A stretch of 44,690 nucleotides of DNA from an uncultured Acidobacteriia bacterium (GCA_903828455.1 CAIKMJ010000004.1:1-44690); one strand, 5' to 3'. Positions 1 to 9,290 are shown, counted from the first letter of the stretch. Program-made: numbers and translations. The notes: generated by a model not told the origin, from the sequence alone.

Positions 1-1
1 C

Positions 2-574
2 GCACTAGCCACGCCGTCCGGCCCGGTCCTGGGGCCAGCGAGTGACGACATCTGGAACGAGCAGATACCGGGACAGGGCTCGGGGTCGATAACTACGGGA
101 GGTGTTTTCGGCAGCGGGAACACCAGCCCGTTTGTGTTCAGCCTCCAGCAAACGGTGCCGTCCCTGTCACAGGAACTCCAAAATAGGATCATCGCGATCG
201 CGCGAACTTGGGTCGGCGTCCCGTATAAGCTCGGTGGCAAGAACAAGCAAGGAGCTGACTGCTCAGGTTCCGTCTGGTGCATCTACAACGAGGCGGGGCT
301 GCCGTACAAGTACCTGCAGACGAGCCAATTCAAGAATAGTTGCTCGTTCGTGAAATTAGGGCCCAACCAAGCCCCCGAGACAGGCGACGTCGGAGTATAT
401 CCCGGACACGTGGTTATACTCGATCCGAAGGCCGGGCCGACCTATACCGGTGCCCCAGGTGATGTCTGGTCGGCGTTCCACACTAATGGCCCGACATTCG
501 GACCTGCCCAGCAGAAATGGTTTCCGCCCGGAGCGCCAGACTGGTATCGGTATAACGCGAAGGGATGTCAATGA
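2..574 (+). CDS. NlpC/P60-family C-terminal domain protein, 5' end outside window
   Basis: The frame is open to the left edge, so this is the 3' part (191 codons) of a longer gene; a GTG at 134 is a possible internal start but nothing favours it. The first ~45 residues are rich in Gly, Ser, Thr and Pro, like a linker. After them comes an NlpC/P60 cysteine-peptidase core. It has GVPYKLGG followed by GADCSGSV with the catalytic Cys, and about 50 residues later GDVGVYPGHVVIL with the candidate catalytic His. NlpC/P60 enzymes cleave peptide bonds of peptidoglycan stems, or act as deamidases or acyltransferases. The stop overlaps the start of the next gene (ATGA at 571-574), so the two are translationally coupled. 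A GS-rich linker, a C-terminal peptidase and a coupled secreted partner suggest an exported effector or toxin module. That role is inference; an ordinary cell-wall hydrolase is the alternative. Confidence 0.7.
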   Translation, partial: ALATPSGPVLGPASDDIWNEQIPGQGSGSITTGGVFGSGNTSPFVFSLQQTVPSLSQELQNRIIAIARTWVGVPYKLGGKNKQGADCSGSVWCIYNEAGLPYKYLQTSQFKNSCSFVKLGPNQAPETGDVGVYPGHVVILDPKAGPTYTGAPGDVWSAFHTNGPTFGPAQQKWFPPGAPDWYRYNAKGCQ

Positions 575-1278
575 CCTCACTTTCCATGCGGTATATCGTA
601 TGCTTGCTTCTCGTGGTCGACGCGATAGCGAGGTGCCAGACCACGAGCGGCTCTACGCCCAATGCGGCGCTTTTGGCTGGTGACTATGTGCGGAGTGACT
701 ATCTAGAGACCTTGCGGAAAACAAATTCGCCATTGAAGTCGCTTATGTTCGACACGCCGCAAATGGCTGTCGTCGATGATAAGGGCCCTCAGGGAGAAAT
801 CGTGAATTCGATCTTCAATTTTCACGAGGGCGGGGCAAGCTTTTTGCTCTCAAGGGGTTCTTTGCGACCCGATGCTGACGGCGGATTTTCGCTGTCTAAT
901 CTCGCGTTTAAGGTGATCGACTCCCGCCATTTCGTCTTGGGGTTCGACAGGTTCCCAGCGAGCACCTATACTTTCGTCGGCGACCTTGCGCGGTTCATGC
1001 GCGGGGTTCTTGTGGGCGTTTACTCCGATCAAAGCGGGAGGCCCTACGCTTTTCGTGATGATGGCACAGCCAACTTTGCTGGCCGGACATTCAGGTACAC
1101 TGTCGGTGCCGATCAGGTCATCAATCGCTTTGACTATTTTCAGGACGACACGGAGCACAAGGTATTCGGCTTTAAGCGCGTCGGCAATACTGTCGAGGTC
1201 TTCCGTACAAAAGGCGAGCTTGGTCAAGAAGTTGAGGAAAAGCCATTTCTTCTTCTAACGAGGCACAGCGGCAAGTAA
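571..1278 (+). CDS. secreted protein of unknown function, possible immunity partner of the NlpC/P60 protein
   Basis: I do not recognise the family. The start is ATG at 571, which overlaps the upstream stop as ATGA; another in-frame ATG lies at 565. The 235-residue product begins with MTSLSMRYIVCLLLVVDA, a hydrophobic signal peptide that ends just before a Cys (IARC). The Cys could make it a lipoprotein, though the lipobox is poor. The rest looks soluble, with mixed beta-type sequence and several aromatic residues (FDRFPASTYTF, FRYTVG, FDYFQDD). Periplasmic immunity proteins against peptidoglycan-cleaving effectors are encoded directly after the effector and carry signal peptides, and this gene fits that arrangement. 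Only the position and the signal peptide support this role. Confidence 0.6.
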   Translation: MTSLSMRYIVCLLLVVDAIARCQTTSGSTPNAALLAGDYVRSDYLETLRKTNSPLKSLMFDTPQMAVVDDKGPQGEIVNSIFNFHEGGASFLLSRGSLRPDADGGFSLSNLAFKVIDSRHFVLGFDRFPASTYTFVGDLARFMRGVLVGVYSDQSGRPYAFRDDGTANFAGRTFRYTVGADQVINRFDYFQDDTEHKVFGFKRVGNTVEVFRTKGELGQEVEEKPFLLLTRHSGK

Positions 1279-1353
1279 TAAAGCGCATCGTGCGGCTGTG
1301 CCCCGCACGGCAAATCAGCAAGTTACCGGGCGGCATCCAAAACCGGCCGAAGA

Positions 1354-1370
1354 AGCCGCCTATGGCGGCT
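1354..1370. other. 7-bp perfect hairpin in the gap after the secreted protein
   Basis: AGCCGCC and GGCGGCT flank the loop TAT. No T-run follows on either strand, so it is not a typical intrinsic terminator. A second inverted repeat (GGGTGAC-AC-GTCACCC, 1377-1392) follows directly. The rest of 1279-1481 shows no credible gene. Confidence 0.35.
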
Positions 1371-1481
1371 GGAGAAGGGTGACACGTCACCCCGGCGCGG
1401 GTGCTGCGGAGGAACCGTCGATTGCCTGTGGTGCGCAAGAACTCGACCCCGTACTATACGAAAACTCGGCCGAAGCGCTTT

Positions 1482-1823
1482 TCAGGTCGCTCGGTCACAG
1501 TAATTGAGCAATCCGCCCAGGCGGCTTCGACATTGGACCGGCCCAACGCGATTTGCCAGACCTGGACCGGGCATGATCAGCATGTTTCCGATGCCCTGAT
1601 GATTTCGCTCGGAGTGATAATGCGCGACGAACTCCCGGACGGCGGTCCGCAGCGCATCTTCGCCGAACAGAATCATTCGGTCCAGACAGCCTTCCTTAAT
1701 ACTGCGGACGAACCGCTCAGCGTAGCTGTTCAGGTTTGGTGAACGAGGCGGCAACTTCACCGATTTGGTTCCGACCTCCGCGGGGGTGGACAGGAACTTT
1801 GCCGTGAACAGGTCACGTCGTGG
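1482..1823 (-). pseudogene. IS transposase (DDE integrase core) C-terminal remnant
   Basis: The frame read from 1823 encodes a typical integrase-core C-terminus. It begins DLFTAKFLSTP, then has KLPPRSPNLNSYAERFVRS, where the Glu of AERF is probably the last residue of the DDE triad, then EFVAHYHSERNHQG. A TGA (1824-1826, minus strand) interrupts the frame just upstream. The expected N-terminal part, with the HTH and first Asp, is not found at 1827-1932. I saw no terminal inverted repeats. This is a dead fragment lying just beyond the distal end of the kdp gene set, so that end of the locus may have been a site of past insertion or deletion. Confidence 0.75.
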
Positions 1824-1932
1824 TCAGAAGTTCTTGCATATTTTCATGCAGAGCGAGTTTTTGGATATTCCGCTATTGACGCTGTGGCCACCAATTCGGC
1901 CGCTAAAGCACCGCTGCACATCCCATGGGACT

Positions 1933-3018
1933 TCAGCCGCTGCGCACCCGTTCCGAAACAATCGTCACCTGCATGTCCCGCGCGAGTTGCACGAGGTTGT
2001 GAATGCCTTTCGCATGACGCGTCACGAAAATCTGTGTAACCTGGTGTGCCCTCGCCCATTCGGTCACCGCACTTGCCGCGTTCGATCCTGTTATCACCTG
2101 GGTATCAATGCGCAGATTCCGGCAGAAATTCAGATGCCGGTCCGCGGTAGCGCGGTCCTCCGGGGAAAGATCGGACAGGGCGGCATCGCGAGTGACGAGG
2201 ACGGCGGCGCAGGTGGAATTCAGGAAGTCCGCCACGCGCCGCCCGCGGCGAATGAGCATGGCTGCAGCGGGATCGGGTGTCAGCCAGAGCAGAATGTGTT
2301 CCTTCCGGCCCGAATGGCTTTTGCGCACGGGCACGGGGGAAAGCAGTTCGTCGCGGCGCTCTTCGAGCTGGTGCGCGGTCTGGCGTAAGGCCAGTTCGCG
2401 AAGCGCCGAGAGATTCGATTCGGTGAAGAAGTTTTCCAGCGCCTGCAGGGCTTTTTCGGGAGCATACACGACACCGCGTTCGAGACGATGCAGGAGCGCG
2501 CGCGGCGTGACGTCAACCATAACGACTTCGGTTGCGTCCTGCACCACCCAGTCGGGCACGGTTTCGCGGACACGAATTCCGGTGACCTGCCACACCTGAT
2601 CGTTGAGGCTTTCGATGTGCTGAATGTTCAGGCTGGTGTAAACGTCGATACCGGCATCGCGGATGGCTTCGACGTCTTCCCAGCGCTTGGCTCGTTCAGC
2701 GCCGGGGACATTGGTGTGGGCGAATTCATCGACAACGGCGATGCGCGGATGCCGGGCGATGACGGCGGCAGTGTCCATGTCTTCGAAGCTGGCGCCGCGA
2801 TAAGAGAAGGTCCGGCGAGGGACGGTCTCGAGGCCTTCGGTCTGGGCGATGGTTTCCAGACGGCCGTGCGGTTCGAAATAGCCGATCACAACATCCACAC
2901 CCTGCCGCCGGAGAGCGCTGGCCTCCTGGAGCATTTGATAGGTCTTGCCGACGCCGGCGGCGTAACCTAAAAAGATTTTGAGGCGGCCGCGACTTTTCAC
3001 CGCTTCGGAGGGAGACAT
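1933..3018 (-). CDS. stand-alone KdpD N-terminal sensor protein (copy 2)
   Basis: This 361-residue protein equals only the cytoplasmic N-terminal part of KdpD and lacks transmembrane and kinase domains. Early in it is GRLKIFLGYAAGVGKTYQML, a full KdpD Walker A motif, followed by VVDEFAHTNVPGAERAKRW, the Walker B/DELAHTN region. The segment from about 240 (ILLWLTPDP) to the end is a Usp-type domain. In complete KdpD proteins this part regulates kinase/phosphatase balance in response to nucleotide or c-di-AMP and K+. The start is ATG 3018, two bases from the preceding stop (3020); the longer frame to 3078 would overlap the upstream gene and adds only a basic Arg-rich stretch. It is the last gene of the kdp set and presumably acts on the separate histidine kinase at 10050-11489. 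Confidence 0.85.
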   Translation of the reverse strand: MSPSEAVKSRGRLKIFLGYAAGVGKTYQMLQEASALRRQGVDVVIGYFEPHGRLETIAQTEGLETVPRRTFSYRGASFEDMDTAAVIARHPRIAVVDEFAHTNVPGAERAKRWEDVEAIRDAGIDVYTSLNIQHIESLNDQVWQVTGIRVRETVPDWVVQDATEVVMVDVTPRALLHRLERGVVYAPEKALQALENFFTESNLSALRELALRQTAHQLEERRDELLSPVPVRKSHSGRKEHILLWLTPDPAAAMLIRRGRRVADFLNSTCAAVLVTRDAALSDLSPEDRATADRHLNFCRNLRIDTQVITGSNAASAVTEWARAHQVTQIFVTRHAKGIHNLVQLARDMQVTIVSERVRSG

Positions 3019-3019
3019 C

Positions 3020-4117
3020 TCAGACCGCCTGCGGCGCCGGCGGAAAAATCCGGACGTCCATTCCTTCCGCGGCTTCAATCAGCCGGTCCACGGCGCTGGA
3101 CTTCCAGAACTTCCACGCAGCCTGCCGGGTGTGGCCGATGAACAACTGGGTAATCCGCTGTTCGCGGGCGAAGCGGATGATCTCACCGACCGCGTCCGAC
3201 CCTTCGAGGAGATGCACATCCGCATCGAGTTTACGGGCGTAATCGAGGTTATGACGGAGAGCCTCTTCATCGGCCCGGCTCAATTCGGCGGTGCGAACAG
3301 AGACAGCCAGCAACTGACCGTGAAATCGCGCCGCTGCGCGGGCGCCGCTTTCGAGCATGGTGCGCGCCGTCTTCTGCGTTGTGACACAGACGAGGATGCG
3401 TTCCTGCGTTCCCCAGCTCTGCACGATGCCGTGGAGGTCCATGTAGTGCTGGAGTTGGCGTTCCACCACCTGGGCGGCGAGCAGAAGCGCCGCCTCGCGA
3501 AGTTCCGAAAGCTGTTCCGGAGTCAGGCTGCTGATGCCGCCCTTGTGCTGCCGCAGTTCCTCGGCGGGCACATCGACAATGACGATTTCGTCGGCGGAAT
3601 GCACGAAACTTTCCGGCACCGAGTTCAGGGCGCGCTTGCCGGTGATGCGTTCGACGACGGGCTGCTGCTCCGAAATGTGCTGGAGGTTCACGGCGCCGAC
3701 GACGTTGACGCCACGTTCGCGCAGTTCCTCGACATCCAGCCATCGGTGAGCGTGACGACTGCCGGGCGGATTGTCGCGGGCCAGTTCATCCACGAGGCAT
3801 ACCTGGGGAGCACGGCGGACGACGGCGTCGATATCCATGGTTTCCACGCCGTCGACCTTCACCGGGGGAATGATTTCGAACTGCCCGATGAGTTCGCGGA
3901 GTTCTTCGGAACCCTTGGTCTGGATGGCGCCGATGACAACATCCTGACCTCGTTTGAGTCGGCGACGGCCTTCATCGAACATGCGCAGCGACTTGCCGAC
4001 GCGGCGAGCGTAGCCGAGAAAGACCTTGAGGCGTCCGCGTGCCTCCTGAGCTTCCTGCGCCTGAATTCTGCGCAGTAGTTCTTCGGGATCCGGACGAGAG
4101 AAGTCCTGCGAAGCCAT
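3020..4117 (-). CDS. stand-alone KdpD N-terminal sensor protein (copy 1), altered Walker A
   Basis: The 365-residue product has the same architecture as the next gene: a KdpD sensor domain (about residues 28-225) and a C-terminal Usp-like domain (about 240-360). The Walker A segment reads GYARRVGKS where KdpD normally has GYAAGVGKT, so the small Ala-Gly pair is replaced by Arg-Arg. The Lys and Ser remain. The Walker B region is kept as VCLVDELARDNPPGSRH, with Arg for the usual His of DELAHTN. Nucleotide binding may therefore be weakened or changed. It follows kdpC by 14 bases and abuts copy 2, so it is part of the kdp operon. The two copies look like diverged paralogues that split the sensor role. 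Confidence 0.85.
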   Translation of the reverse strand: MASQDFSRPDPEELLRRIQAQEAQEARGRLKVFLGYARRVGKSLRMFDEGRRRLKRGQDVVIGAIQTKGSEELRELIGQFEIIPPVKVDGVETMDIDAVVRRAPQVCLVDELARDNPPGSRHAHRWLDVEELRERGVNVVGAVNLQHISEQQPVVERITGKRALNSVPESFVHSADEIVIVDVPAEELRQHKGGISSLTPEQLSELREAALLLAAQVVERQLQHYMDLHGIVQSWGTQERILVCVTTQKTARTMLESGARAAARFHGQLLAVSVRTAELSRADEEALRHNLDYARKLDADVHLLEGSDAVGEIIRFAREQRITQLFIGHTRQAAWKFWKSSAVDRLIEAAEGMDVRIFPPAPQAV

Positions 4118-4131
4118 ATCTGATTCTGATG

Positions 4132-4716
4132 CTATCGCTTCACGGGCAGGGAGCGGTCGAGCGCGAGATTCAGTTTCAGCACGTTGACGCGCGGTTCACC
4201 GAGCACGCCGAAGTCGCGAGACGCCGTGTTTGCGGCCACCAGCGATTCAACCTCGGCGCGGGAAGCATTCCTCGCCTTCGCAACGCGGGCTGCCTGGGCG
4301 AGTGCATTGGCTGGGCTGATTTCCGGATCGAGGCCGCTCGCTGACGTGGTGACGGCGTCCGCCGGAATCGGGCCGTCGAAATCCGGATTATCTTTGCGAA
4401 ACTGCGCGGCGTCTTTCGTCAGACGATCAGAGAGCGCGGGATTGGTGGGGCCGAGGTTGCTTCCGCCGGATGCCGTTGGGTCGTAACCGTTCATGCCTGC
4501 GGCCGAGGGACGGGGATGAAAATACTCGGGTTTGGCGAAGTTCTGCCCGATCAGTTCCGAACCGGCCGGCTCGCCGTTCACCAGGATGAGACTGCCGTTT
4601 GCCTGCCGGTGAAACAATGGCTGGGCAGCGCCGGTGATCGCCAAAGGATAGAAGATACCCGTCAGCAGGGTGAAGAACATCGTAATCAAAATGGCGGGTT
4701 TCAGTTCGCTCAGCAT
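4132..4716 (-). CDS. kdpC: K+-transporting ATPase subunit C
   Basis: KdpC is the single-span subunit of the KdpFABC potassium pump that sits between KdpA and KdpB. The 194-residue length is normal. Residues 1-30 ([25 protein letters not shown]) form the membrane anchor, followed by family motifs [21 protein letters not shown] and [10 protein letters not shown]. The [21 protein letters not shown] motif and the [16 protein letters not shown] ending are also classical. It lies 9 bases after kdpB on the same strand. Confidence 0.97.
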   Translation of the reverse strand: MLSELKPAILITMFFTLLTGIFYPLAITGAAQPLFHRQANGSLILVNGEPAGSELIGQNFAKPEYFHPRPSAAGMNGYDPTASGGSNLGPTNPALSDRLTKDAAQFRKDNPDFDGPIPADAVTTSASGLDPEISPANALAQAARVAKARNASRAEVESLVAANTASRDFGVLGEPRVNVLKLNLALDRSLPVKR

Positions 4717-4725
4717 AATTCGTCC

Positions 4726-6858
4726 CTACACAAGATGCAGAACACCCAGCAAACGGTCGATGAGCCAGATGCCGGGGAACGGGGCGACGACGCCGCCGAG
4801 ACCGTAAACCAGCAGATTTCTGCGCAGCAGCGCACCCGCCGACAGAGGCCGGTATTTTACGCCGCGCAGCGCCAGCGGCACGAGCGCGATGATGATCAGC
4901 GCGTTGAAAATGACCGCCGCAAGAATGGCGCTCTCCGGCGTATGGAGCCGCATGATGTTCAACCGGTTCAGCGCCGGATAGGTTACCGCGAACATCGCCG
5001 GAATGATGGCGAAGTACTTGGCTACATCGTTGGCGATGGAGAAGGTGGTCAGGGCGCCGCGCGTAATGAGCAGCTGCTTGCCGATGGCGACGATCTCGAT
5101 GAGCTTGGTGGGATTGCTGTCCAGATCGACCATGTTGCCGGCCTCCTTGGCCGCCATGGTGCCGGTGTTCATGGCGACGCCGACGTCGGCCTGCGCGAGA
5201 GCCGGCGCGTCATTGGTGCCGTCGCCGGTCATGGCGACCAGACGTCCGCCGGCCTGTTCGCGTTTGATGAGATCGAGTTTGTCGCGCGGCGTGGCCTGCG
5301 CGAGAAAGTCGTCCACGCCTGCTTCGGCAGCAATGGCGGCAGCCGTAAGCGGATTGTCGCCGGTAATCATCACGGTGCGGATTCCCATGGTGCGCATCTG
5401 GTTGAAGCGCTCGCGCATGCCACCCTTCACGATGTCCTTGAGATGAATGACGCCGAGTACCCGGGCATCCTCGGAGACGACCAGAGGAGTGCCGCCGGTT
5501 CGTGCGATGGCATCGGCGATATCCGTCACGCTTTGCGGAAACTCGCCGCCCAGCGACGCGATGTGGCGACGGACCGATTCACCCGCGCCTTTGCGAATCT
5601 GCCGCCCTTCGTAATCTATGCCGCTCATGCGCGTTTGCGCGGTGAAGGGAATGAACTCGGCTTCGTGCGAGGCGATCTCGCGGCCGCGGAGTCCGTACTT
5701 TTCCTTCGCGAGGACGACAATGCTGCGCCCTTCCGGCGTTTCGTCGGCGAGGCTGGACAGCTGCGCGGCGTTGGCCAGTTCTCCTTCATGAACGCCGGGC
5801 GCCGGAAGAAATTCCACGGCTTCGCGGTTCCCGAGAGTGATGGTGCCGGTCTTGTCGAGAAGCAGAGTGTTGACGTCGCCGGCCGCCTCCACGGCTTTTC
5901 CGCTCATGGCGAGGACGTTGTGCTGCATCACGCGATCCATGCCGGCGATGCCGATGGCCGAGAGCAGGCCGCCGATCGTCGTCGGGATCAGACAGACGAG
6001 CAGCGAAACGAGAACAATGACGGTGGGCGCAGTGCCGGCTTTGGCCTGATCGACGCTGTAGAGCGCAAACGGCGCGAGTGTAACCACGGCGAGGAGAAAG
6101 ATGAGAGTGAGGCCGGCAATCATGATGTTCAGCGCGATTTCGTTCGGCGTCTTCTGGCGCGCGGCGCCTTCGACGAGCGCGATCATACGATCCAGAAACG
6201 TTTCGCCGGGGTTCGAGGTGATCTGCACTTTGATGTAGTCCGAAAGGACTTTGGTGCCGCCGGTCACCGCGCTGCGGTCGCCGCCGGATTCGCGGATGAC
6301 GGGCGCGCTTTCGCCTGTGATGACGGATTCATCGACGCTGGCGATGCCTTCGATAACGTCGCCGTCGCCCGGGATGATGTCGTTGGGTTCACAGAGGCAG
6401 ATATCACCTTTGCGCAGGGATGAGGCGGGCACGACGTCCACGCGGCCGTCGGCGTCGAGCTTTTTGGCGGTAGAGTCCGTCTTACTTCGGCGGAGGCTGT
6501 CGGCCTGGGCTTTGCCGCGGCCTTCGGCCATGGCTTCGGCAAAATTGGCGAACAGGACAGTGAACCAGAGCCACGCCGCAATCTGGAGCTCAAAACCGAA
6601 CCCGGAACTGCCGGAGATCAGGGTGCGAAGCATGAGGCCGGTCGTGAGAGCGGCGCCGACTTCCACGACGAACATCACGGGGTTCTTCGCCAGTGTGCGG
6701 GGATTCAGCTTGGCGAACGAATCGGTGACGGCGCGGCGGACGATGGGCGGATCGAACAGAGGCCGGGCACGCTGACCGCGGCCCAGTGCCCGGTCGGCCG
6801 CAATAGAGGCCTCGGAGGGCACCGTTTGATTCATCGGATCCTGTACCTGAACAGACAT
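4726..6858 (-). CDS. kdpB: K+-transporting P-type ATPase subunit B
   Basis: This is the catalytic P-type ATPase subunit that drives K+ import by KdpFABC. The 710 residues include the actuator motif ITGES (in [12 protein letters not shown]), the phosphorylation motif DKTGTIT (in [14 protein letters not shown]), and the hinge [20 protein letters not shown]. Membrane helices flank these and include [17 protein letters not shown], the KdpB family helix. All catalytic residues appear intact. A GGGAG-type ribosome site lies shortly before the ATG, and kdpA ends 15 bases upstream. Confidence 0.98.
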   Translation of the reverse strand: MSVQVQDPMNQTVPSEASIAADRALGRGQRARPLFDPPIVRRAVTDSFAKLNPRTLAKNPVMFVVEVGAALTTGLMLRTLISGSSGFGFELQIAAWLWFTVLFANFAEAMAEGRGKAQADSLRRSKTDSTAKKLDADGRVDVVPASSLRKGDICLCEPNDIIPGDGDVIEGIASVDESVITGESAPVIRESGGDRSAVTGGTKVLSDYIKVQITSNPGETFLDRMIALVEGAARQKTPNEIALNIMIAGLTLIFLLAVVTLAPFALYSVDQAKAGTAPTVIVLVSLLVCLIPTTIGGLLSAIGIAGMDRVMQHNVLAMSGKAVEAAGDVNTLLLDKTGTITLGNREAVEFLPAPGVHEGELANAAQLSSLADETPEGRSIVVLAKEKYGLRGREIASHEAEFIPFTAQTRMSGIDYEGRQIRKGAGESVRRHIASLGGEFPQSVTDIADAIARTGGTPLVVSEDARVLGVIHLKDIVKGGMRERFNQMRTMGIRTVMITGDNPLTAAAIAAEAGVDDFLAQATPRDKLDLIKREQAGGRLVAMTGDGTNDAPALAQADVGVAMNTGTMAAKEAGNMVDLDSNPTKLIEIVAIGKQLLITRGALTTFSIANDVAKYFAIIPAMFAVTYPALNRLNIMRLHTPESAILAAVIFNALIIIALVPLALRGVKYRPLSAGALLRRNLLVYGLGGVVAPFPGIWLIDRLLGVLHLV

Positions 6859-6873
6859 TGGCTCGTTTCTCCC

Positions 6874-8637
6874 TTACAGCATGAGGTGCTCGACGATCGG
6901 TCCCAGCGAAAGAGCGGGAAAGTACGTCAGAGCGCCGACAATAATCACGACGCCGATCAACAGGCCAACAAAGAGCGGGCCGTGGGTCGGAAACGTTCCG
7001 GCCGAGACGGGCACCTGGCGTTTGGCCGCCAGCGATCCCGCCACGGCGAGCAACGGCAGCAGCATCAGAAAGCGTCCGATCAGCATGGCGAGCCCGAGCG
7101 TGACGTTGTACCAGGGGGTATTGGCATTCAGACCGGCCAAGGCGCTGCCGTTATTACCGGTGGCGCTGGTATACGCATAGAGGATTTCGGAAAGCCCGTG
7201 TGCGCCCGGATTATTGGTGTTGGCAGCCGCCGGGCCGGGCGCATTCCAGTAGCCGCCTTTCACGAACGGAGCGACGGAACTGGCGCCGGCAAAGAGCAGC
7301 ACGCTCGCCGCCAGAACCAGCATGGCGATCATCGCCATCTTCACTTCTTTCTGCTCGATCTTTTTGCCCAGATATTCGGGGGTGCGGCCGACCATCAGGC
7401 CGGAGATGAAAACGGCGAGGATCGCGAACATGAGCATGCCGTAGAGTCCGGCGCCAACGCCGCCAAACACGACTTCTCCCAGTTGGATATTGAACAGCGG
7501 CACCAGCCCGCCGAGCGGCGTAAAACTATCGTGCATGGCGTTGACGGCGCCGCAGCTGGCATCGGTGGTTGCGGTGGCGAAAAGCGCCGAGTTGGCGATG
7601 CCGAAGCGCGTTTCCTTGCCTTCCATGTTGCCGCCACTTTGCGCAGCGTCGGCCTGCATCGCGATACCGGCTTTGGCCAGCATCGGAGTCCCTTTCTGTT
7701 CGAAATAGTAAGCGGTCACCACGCCGCCCAGCCACAGCACGGTCATGGCCGCGAAGAGTGCCCAGCCCTGCCTCGTATCGCGAACCATTTTGCCGAATGT
7801 GTAAGTCAGCGCCGCGGGAATCAGGAAGATCAGGAACATCTCGATCAGGTTGCTGAAGGGAGTTGGATTTTCGAAAGGATGCGCCGAATTCGCATTGAAG
7901 AAACCACCGCCGTTGGTCCCGAGCATTTTGATGGCTTCCTGCGACGCTACCGGCCCCTGGGCGATAACCTGCTTCACGCCTTCGAGCGTTGTGACGGTCG
8001 TATAGGCACTCAGGTTCTGGATGACGCCCTGCGAGCAGAGAACTAAAGCTGCGATGACGGAAGCAGGCAACAGAACGTAGAGCGTCGCGCGCGTCAGATC
8101 GGCCCAGAAGTTACCGATTGTTTTGACCGACTGGCGGGCGAAGCCGCGCACCAGCGCCACGGCAATGCCGAGGCCGGCCGCGGCCGACAGGAAGTTATGC
8201 ACCGTGAGACCGGCCATCTGCACGAAGTAACTCAGGGTCTGTTCGGGCACGTAGCTTTGCCAGTTGGTGTTCGTCGTAAAACTAACGGAGGTATTAAAAG
8301 CGAGGTCCGGACTCACATTGTTCTGACTAAACGCCTGTGGATTAAAAGGCAGCCACGCCTGCATGCGCTGCATGGCGTAGAGGAGCACGGCGCTGAAGCC
8401 GCTGAAGGCGAGCAAAGCCGCCGAGTAACGTGTCCAGGTCTGTTCCTCGGGCTGTCCTTCGGCATCCAGCCGGACGCCGCAAACGCGGTAGGTGAGGCGT
8501 TCGAGAGGGCCGAGCAGCGGACTCAGGAACGTTCTTTTGCCCTCCATCACAGAGGCGATGAATACGCCGAGCGGCTTCGTGCACGCAAGAATCAGCGCGA
8601 AGAACAGGGCAATCTGCAGCCAGCCATTAGCAGTCAT
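6874..8637 (-). CDS. kdpA: K+-transporting ATPase subunit A (selectivity channel)
   Basis: KdpA is the channel-like K+-selective subunit of KdpFABC. The 587-residue protein has about ten hydrophobic segments. Its four pore-loop regions are visible as [49 protein letters not shown] and [11 protein letters not shown]-like (here [17 protein letters not shown]). The conserved [16 protein letters not shown] segment is also present. It starts 29 bases after the kdpF stop. Confidence 0.98.
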   Translation of the reverse strand: MTANGWLQIALFFALILACTKPLGVFIASVMEGKRTFLSPLLGPLERLTYRVCGVRLDAEGQPEEQTWTRYSAALLAFSGFSAVLLYAMQRMQAWLPFNPQAFSQNNVSPDLAFNTSVSFTTNTNWQSYVPEQTLSYFVQMAGLTVHNFLSAAAGLGIAVALVRGFARQSVKTIGNFWADLTRATLYVLLPASVIAALVLCSQGVIQNLSAYTTVTTLEGVKQVIAQGPVASQEAIKMLGTNGGGFFNANSAHPFENPTPFSNLIEMFLIFLIPAALTYTFGKMVRDTRQGWALFAAMTVLWLGGVVTAYYFEQKGTPMLAKAGIAMQADAAQSGGNMEGKETRFGIANSALFATATTDASCGAVNAMHDSFTPLGGLVPLFNIQLGEVVFGGVGAGLYGMLMFAILAVFISGLMVGRTPEYLGKKIEQKEVKMAMIAMLVLAASVLLFAGASSVAPFVKGGYWNAPGPAAANTNNPGAHGLSEILYAYTSATGNNGSALAGLNANTPWYNVTLGLAMLIGRFLMLLPLLAVAGSLAAKRQVPVSAGTFPTHGPLFVGLLIGVVIIVGALTYFPALSLGPIVEHLML

Positions 8638-8665
8638 GATCTAAACTCCGTCGGAAATGAGCCGG

Positions 8666-8749
8666 TCAAAATTTTTCGGGATGCAGCAGCGCATAGAGGA
8701 GATAAATGCCGAGCGCCGCCGAAATCAATCCCGCCACAAGGTATTCCAT
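8666..8749 (-). CDS. kdpF: K+-transporting ATPase subunit F (27 residues)
   Basis: Reading the minus strand from ATG 8749 gives a 27-residue peptide starting MEYLVAGLISAALGIYLLYA and ending HPEKF. This is a single hydrophobic helix with the KdpF pattern: a short N-terminus, one membrane span, and a basic C-terminus of the type PEKF. KdpF stabilises the KdpABC complex. A GAGGAG-like ribosome site (TTTGAGGAGATTCGCG) precedes the start. It lies 12 bases after the preceding small gene and just ahead of kdpA, the standard place for kdpF. Confidence 0.9.
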   Translation of the reverse strand: MEYLVAGLISAALGIYLLYALLHPEKF

Positions 8750-8760
8750 CGCGAATCTCC

Positions 8761-8844
8761 TCAAAGCCTTTCGCAGGCGAGCACCAGTTTCCAGGCCACC
8801 ACGAAGAAGGCAGCAATCGCGAGGCTGTAAATGATGTCAGGCAT
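8761..8844 (-). CDS. 27-residue single-span membrane peptide of the kdp operon
   Basis: ATG 8844 opens a 27-codon frame starting MPDIIYSLAIAAFFVVAWKL and ending VLACERL. It has one membrane helix with an acidic start and a Cys-Glu-Arg-Leu tail. A strong GGGAG site lies 8 bases upstream, and the start overlaps the end of the Usp-like gene (stop at 8837). I recall similar short peptides ending in CERL or CDRL before kdpF in other genomes, but not an assigned function. It could be a second KdpF-like stabiliser. Start, ribosome site and tight packing between two real genes make it convincing despite its size. Confidence 0.7.
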   Translation of the reverse strand: MPDIIYSLAIAAFFVVAWKLVLACERL

Positions 8845-9289
8845 TCGAATCTCCCTCATAAAACAGCACTGTGCGGTATCCGGCGCGCTGCAGCGCCGCG
8901 GCGAGACGTTCGGTCCGGGTGCGCCACCAGCGTTTTTTCGACGCAAGGACGACGACGGAATCCGGACGCAGCGCGCTCGACAAACCACTGTGCATCTCTC
9001 TTGCCAGACGAACTTCAGCACGAATCGGCAACGTGGAGCGAAAGCCTTCCAGTTGCCCGCGCAGGAAGCTCAAAGGAATCAGCGGGTGATTCAGGTCGCA
9101 GGGAAATGGCACGACCTGGACGCGCACCAGCCGCAGGGCGGCGCGCAGACCATGCGCCATTGTGCTTGCCGCCGCGACCGCCGCACGGGTCATGGCCGGA
9201 TCGGTAAACGGCACGACAAGATCAAGTTCAGATTCGGCGGCCGCAAGCCGCGGCACTGCCGGAAGTGGTGTTTGTGTTAAGTGTTTCAC
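8837..9289 (-). CDS. Usp-like protein encoded before kdpF
   Basis: This is a 150-residue cytoplasmic protein with a possible GTG start at 9289. It begins KHLTQTPLPAV, has a central LDLVVPFTDPAMTRAAVAAAS stretch, then a beta-alpha segment (ALRLVRVQVVPFP). It ends SVVVLASKKRWWRTRTERLAAAL and an ill-defined acidic tail. The alternation of beta strands with amphipathic helices resembles the universal-stress-protein fold seen at the C-terminus of KdpD. No Walker or Usp ATP-binding G-2x-G-9x-G(S/T) motif is evident. The start is uncertain because a hairpin lies directly against the GTG and no clear ribosome site is seen. Its position at the head of the structural kdp genes suggests a role in K+ sensing or assembly (inference). 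Confidence 0.65.
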   Translation of the reverse strand: MKHLTQTPLPAVPRLAAAESELDLVVPFTDPAMTRAAVAAASTMAHGLRAALRLVRVQVVPFPCDLNHPLIPLSFLRGQLEGFRSTLPIRAEVRLAREMHSGLSSALRPDSVVVLASKKRWWRTRTERLAAALQRAGYRTVLFYEGDSNA

Positions 9290-9290
9290 A

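Noticed and set aside
1377-1392. GTGAC-AC-GTCAC inverted repeat as a further CRP-type box
   Set aside because: The centre is 2 bp, not 4, so the half-site spacing is wrong for the other boxes, and no gene starts nearby.
1844-2059. 71-codon minus-strand frame downstream of the KdpD sensor gene
   Set aside because: It overlaps the sensor gene in another frame and contains no transposase motif, so it is not the missing IS N-terminus.
2978-4078. 366-codon plus-strand frame opposite the first KdpD sensor gene
   Set aside because: Antisense shadow of a real gene; no start signal or family resemblance.
4516-6423. 635-codon open frame on the plus strand across kdpC/kdpB
   Set aside because: It is antisense to clearly coding kdpB and kdpC, and its product is a low-complexity Arg/Gly/Asp-rich sequence typical of GC-rich shadow frames.
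6826-8046. 406-codon plus-strand frame opposite kdpA
   Set aside because: Antisense to kdpA with composition of a shadow frame (His/Gln/Arg-rich).
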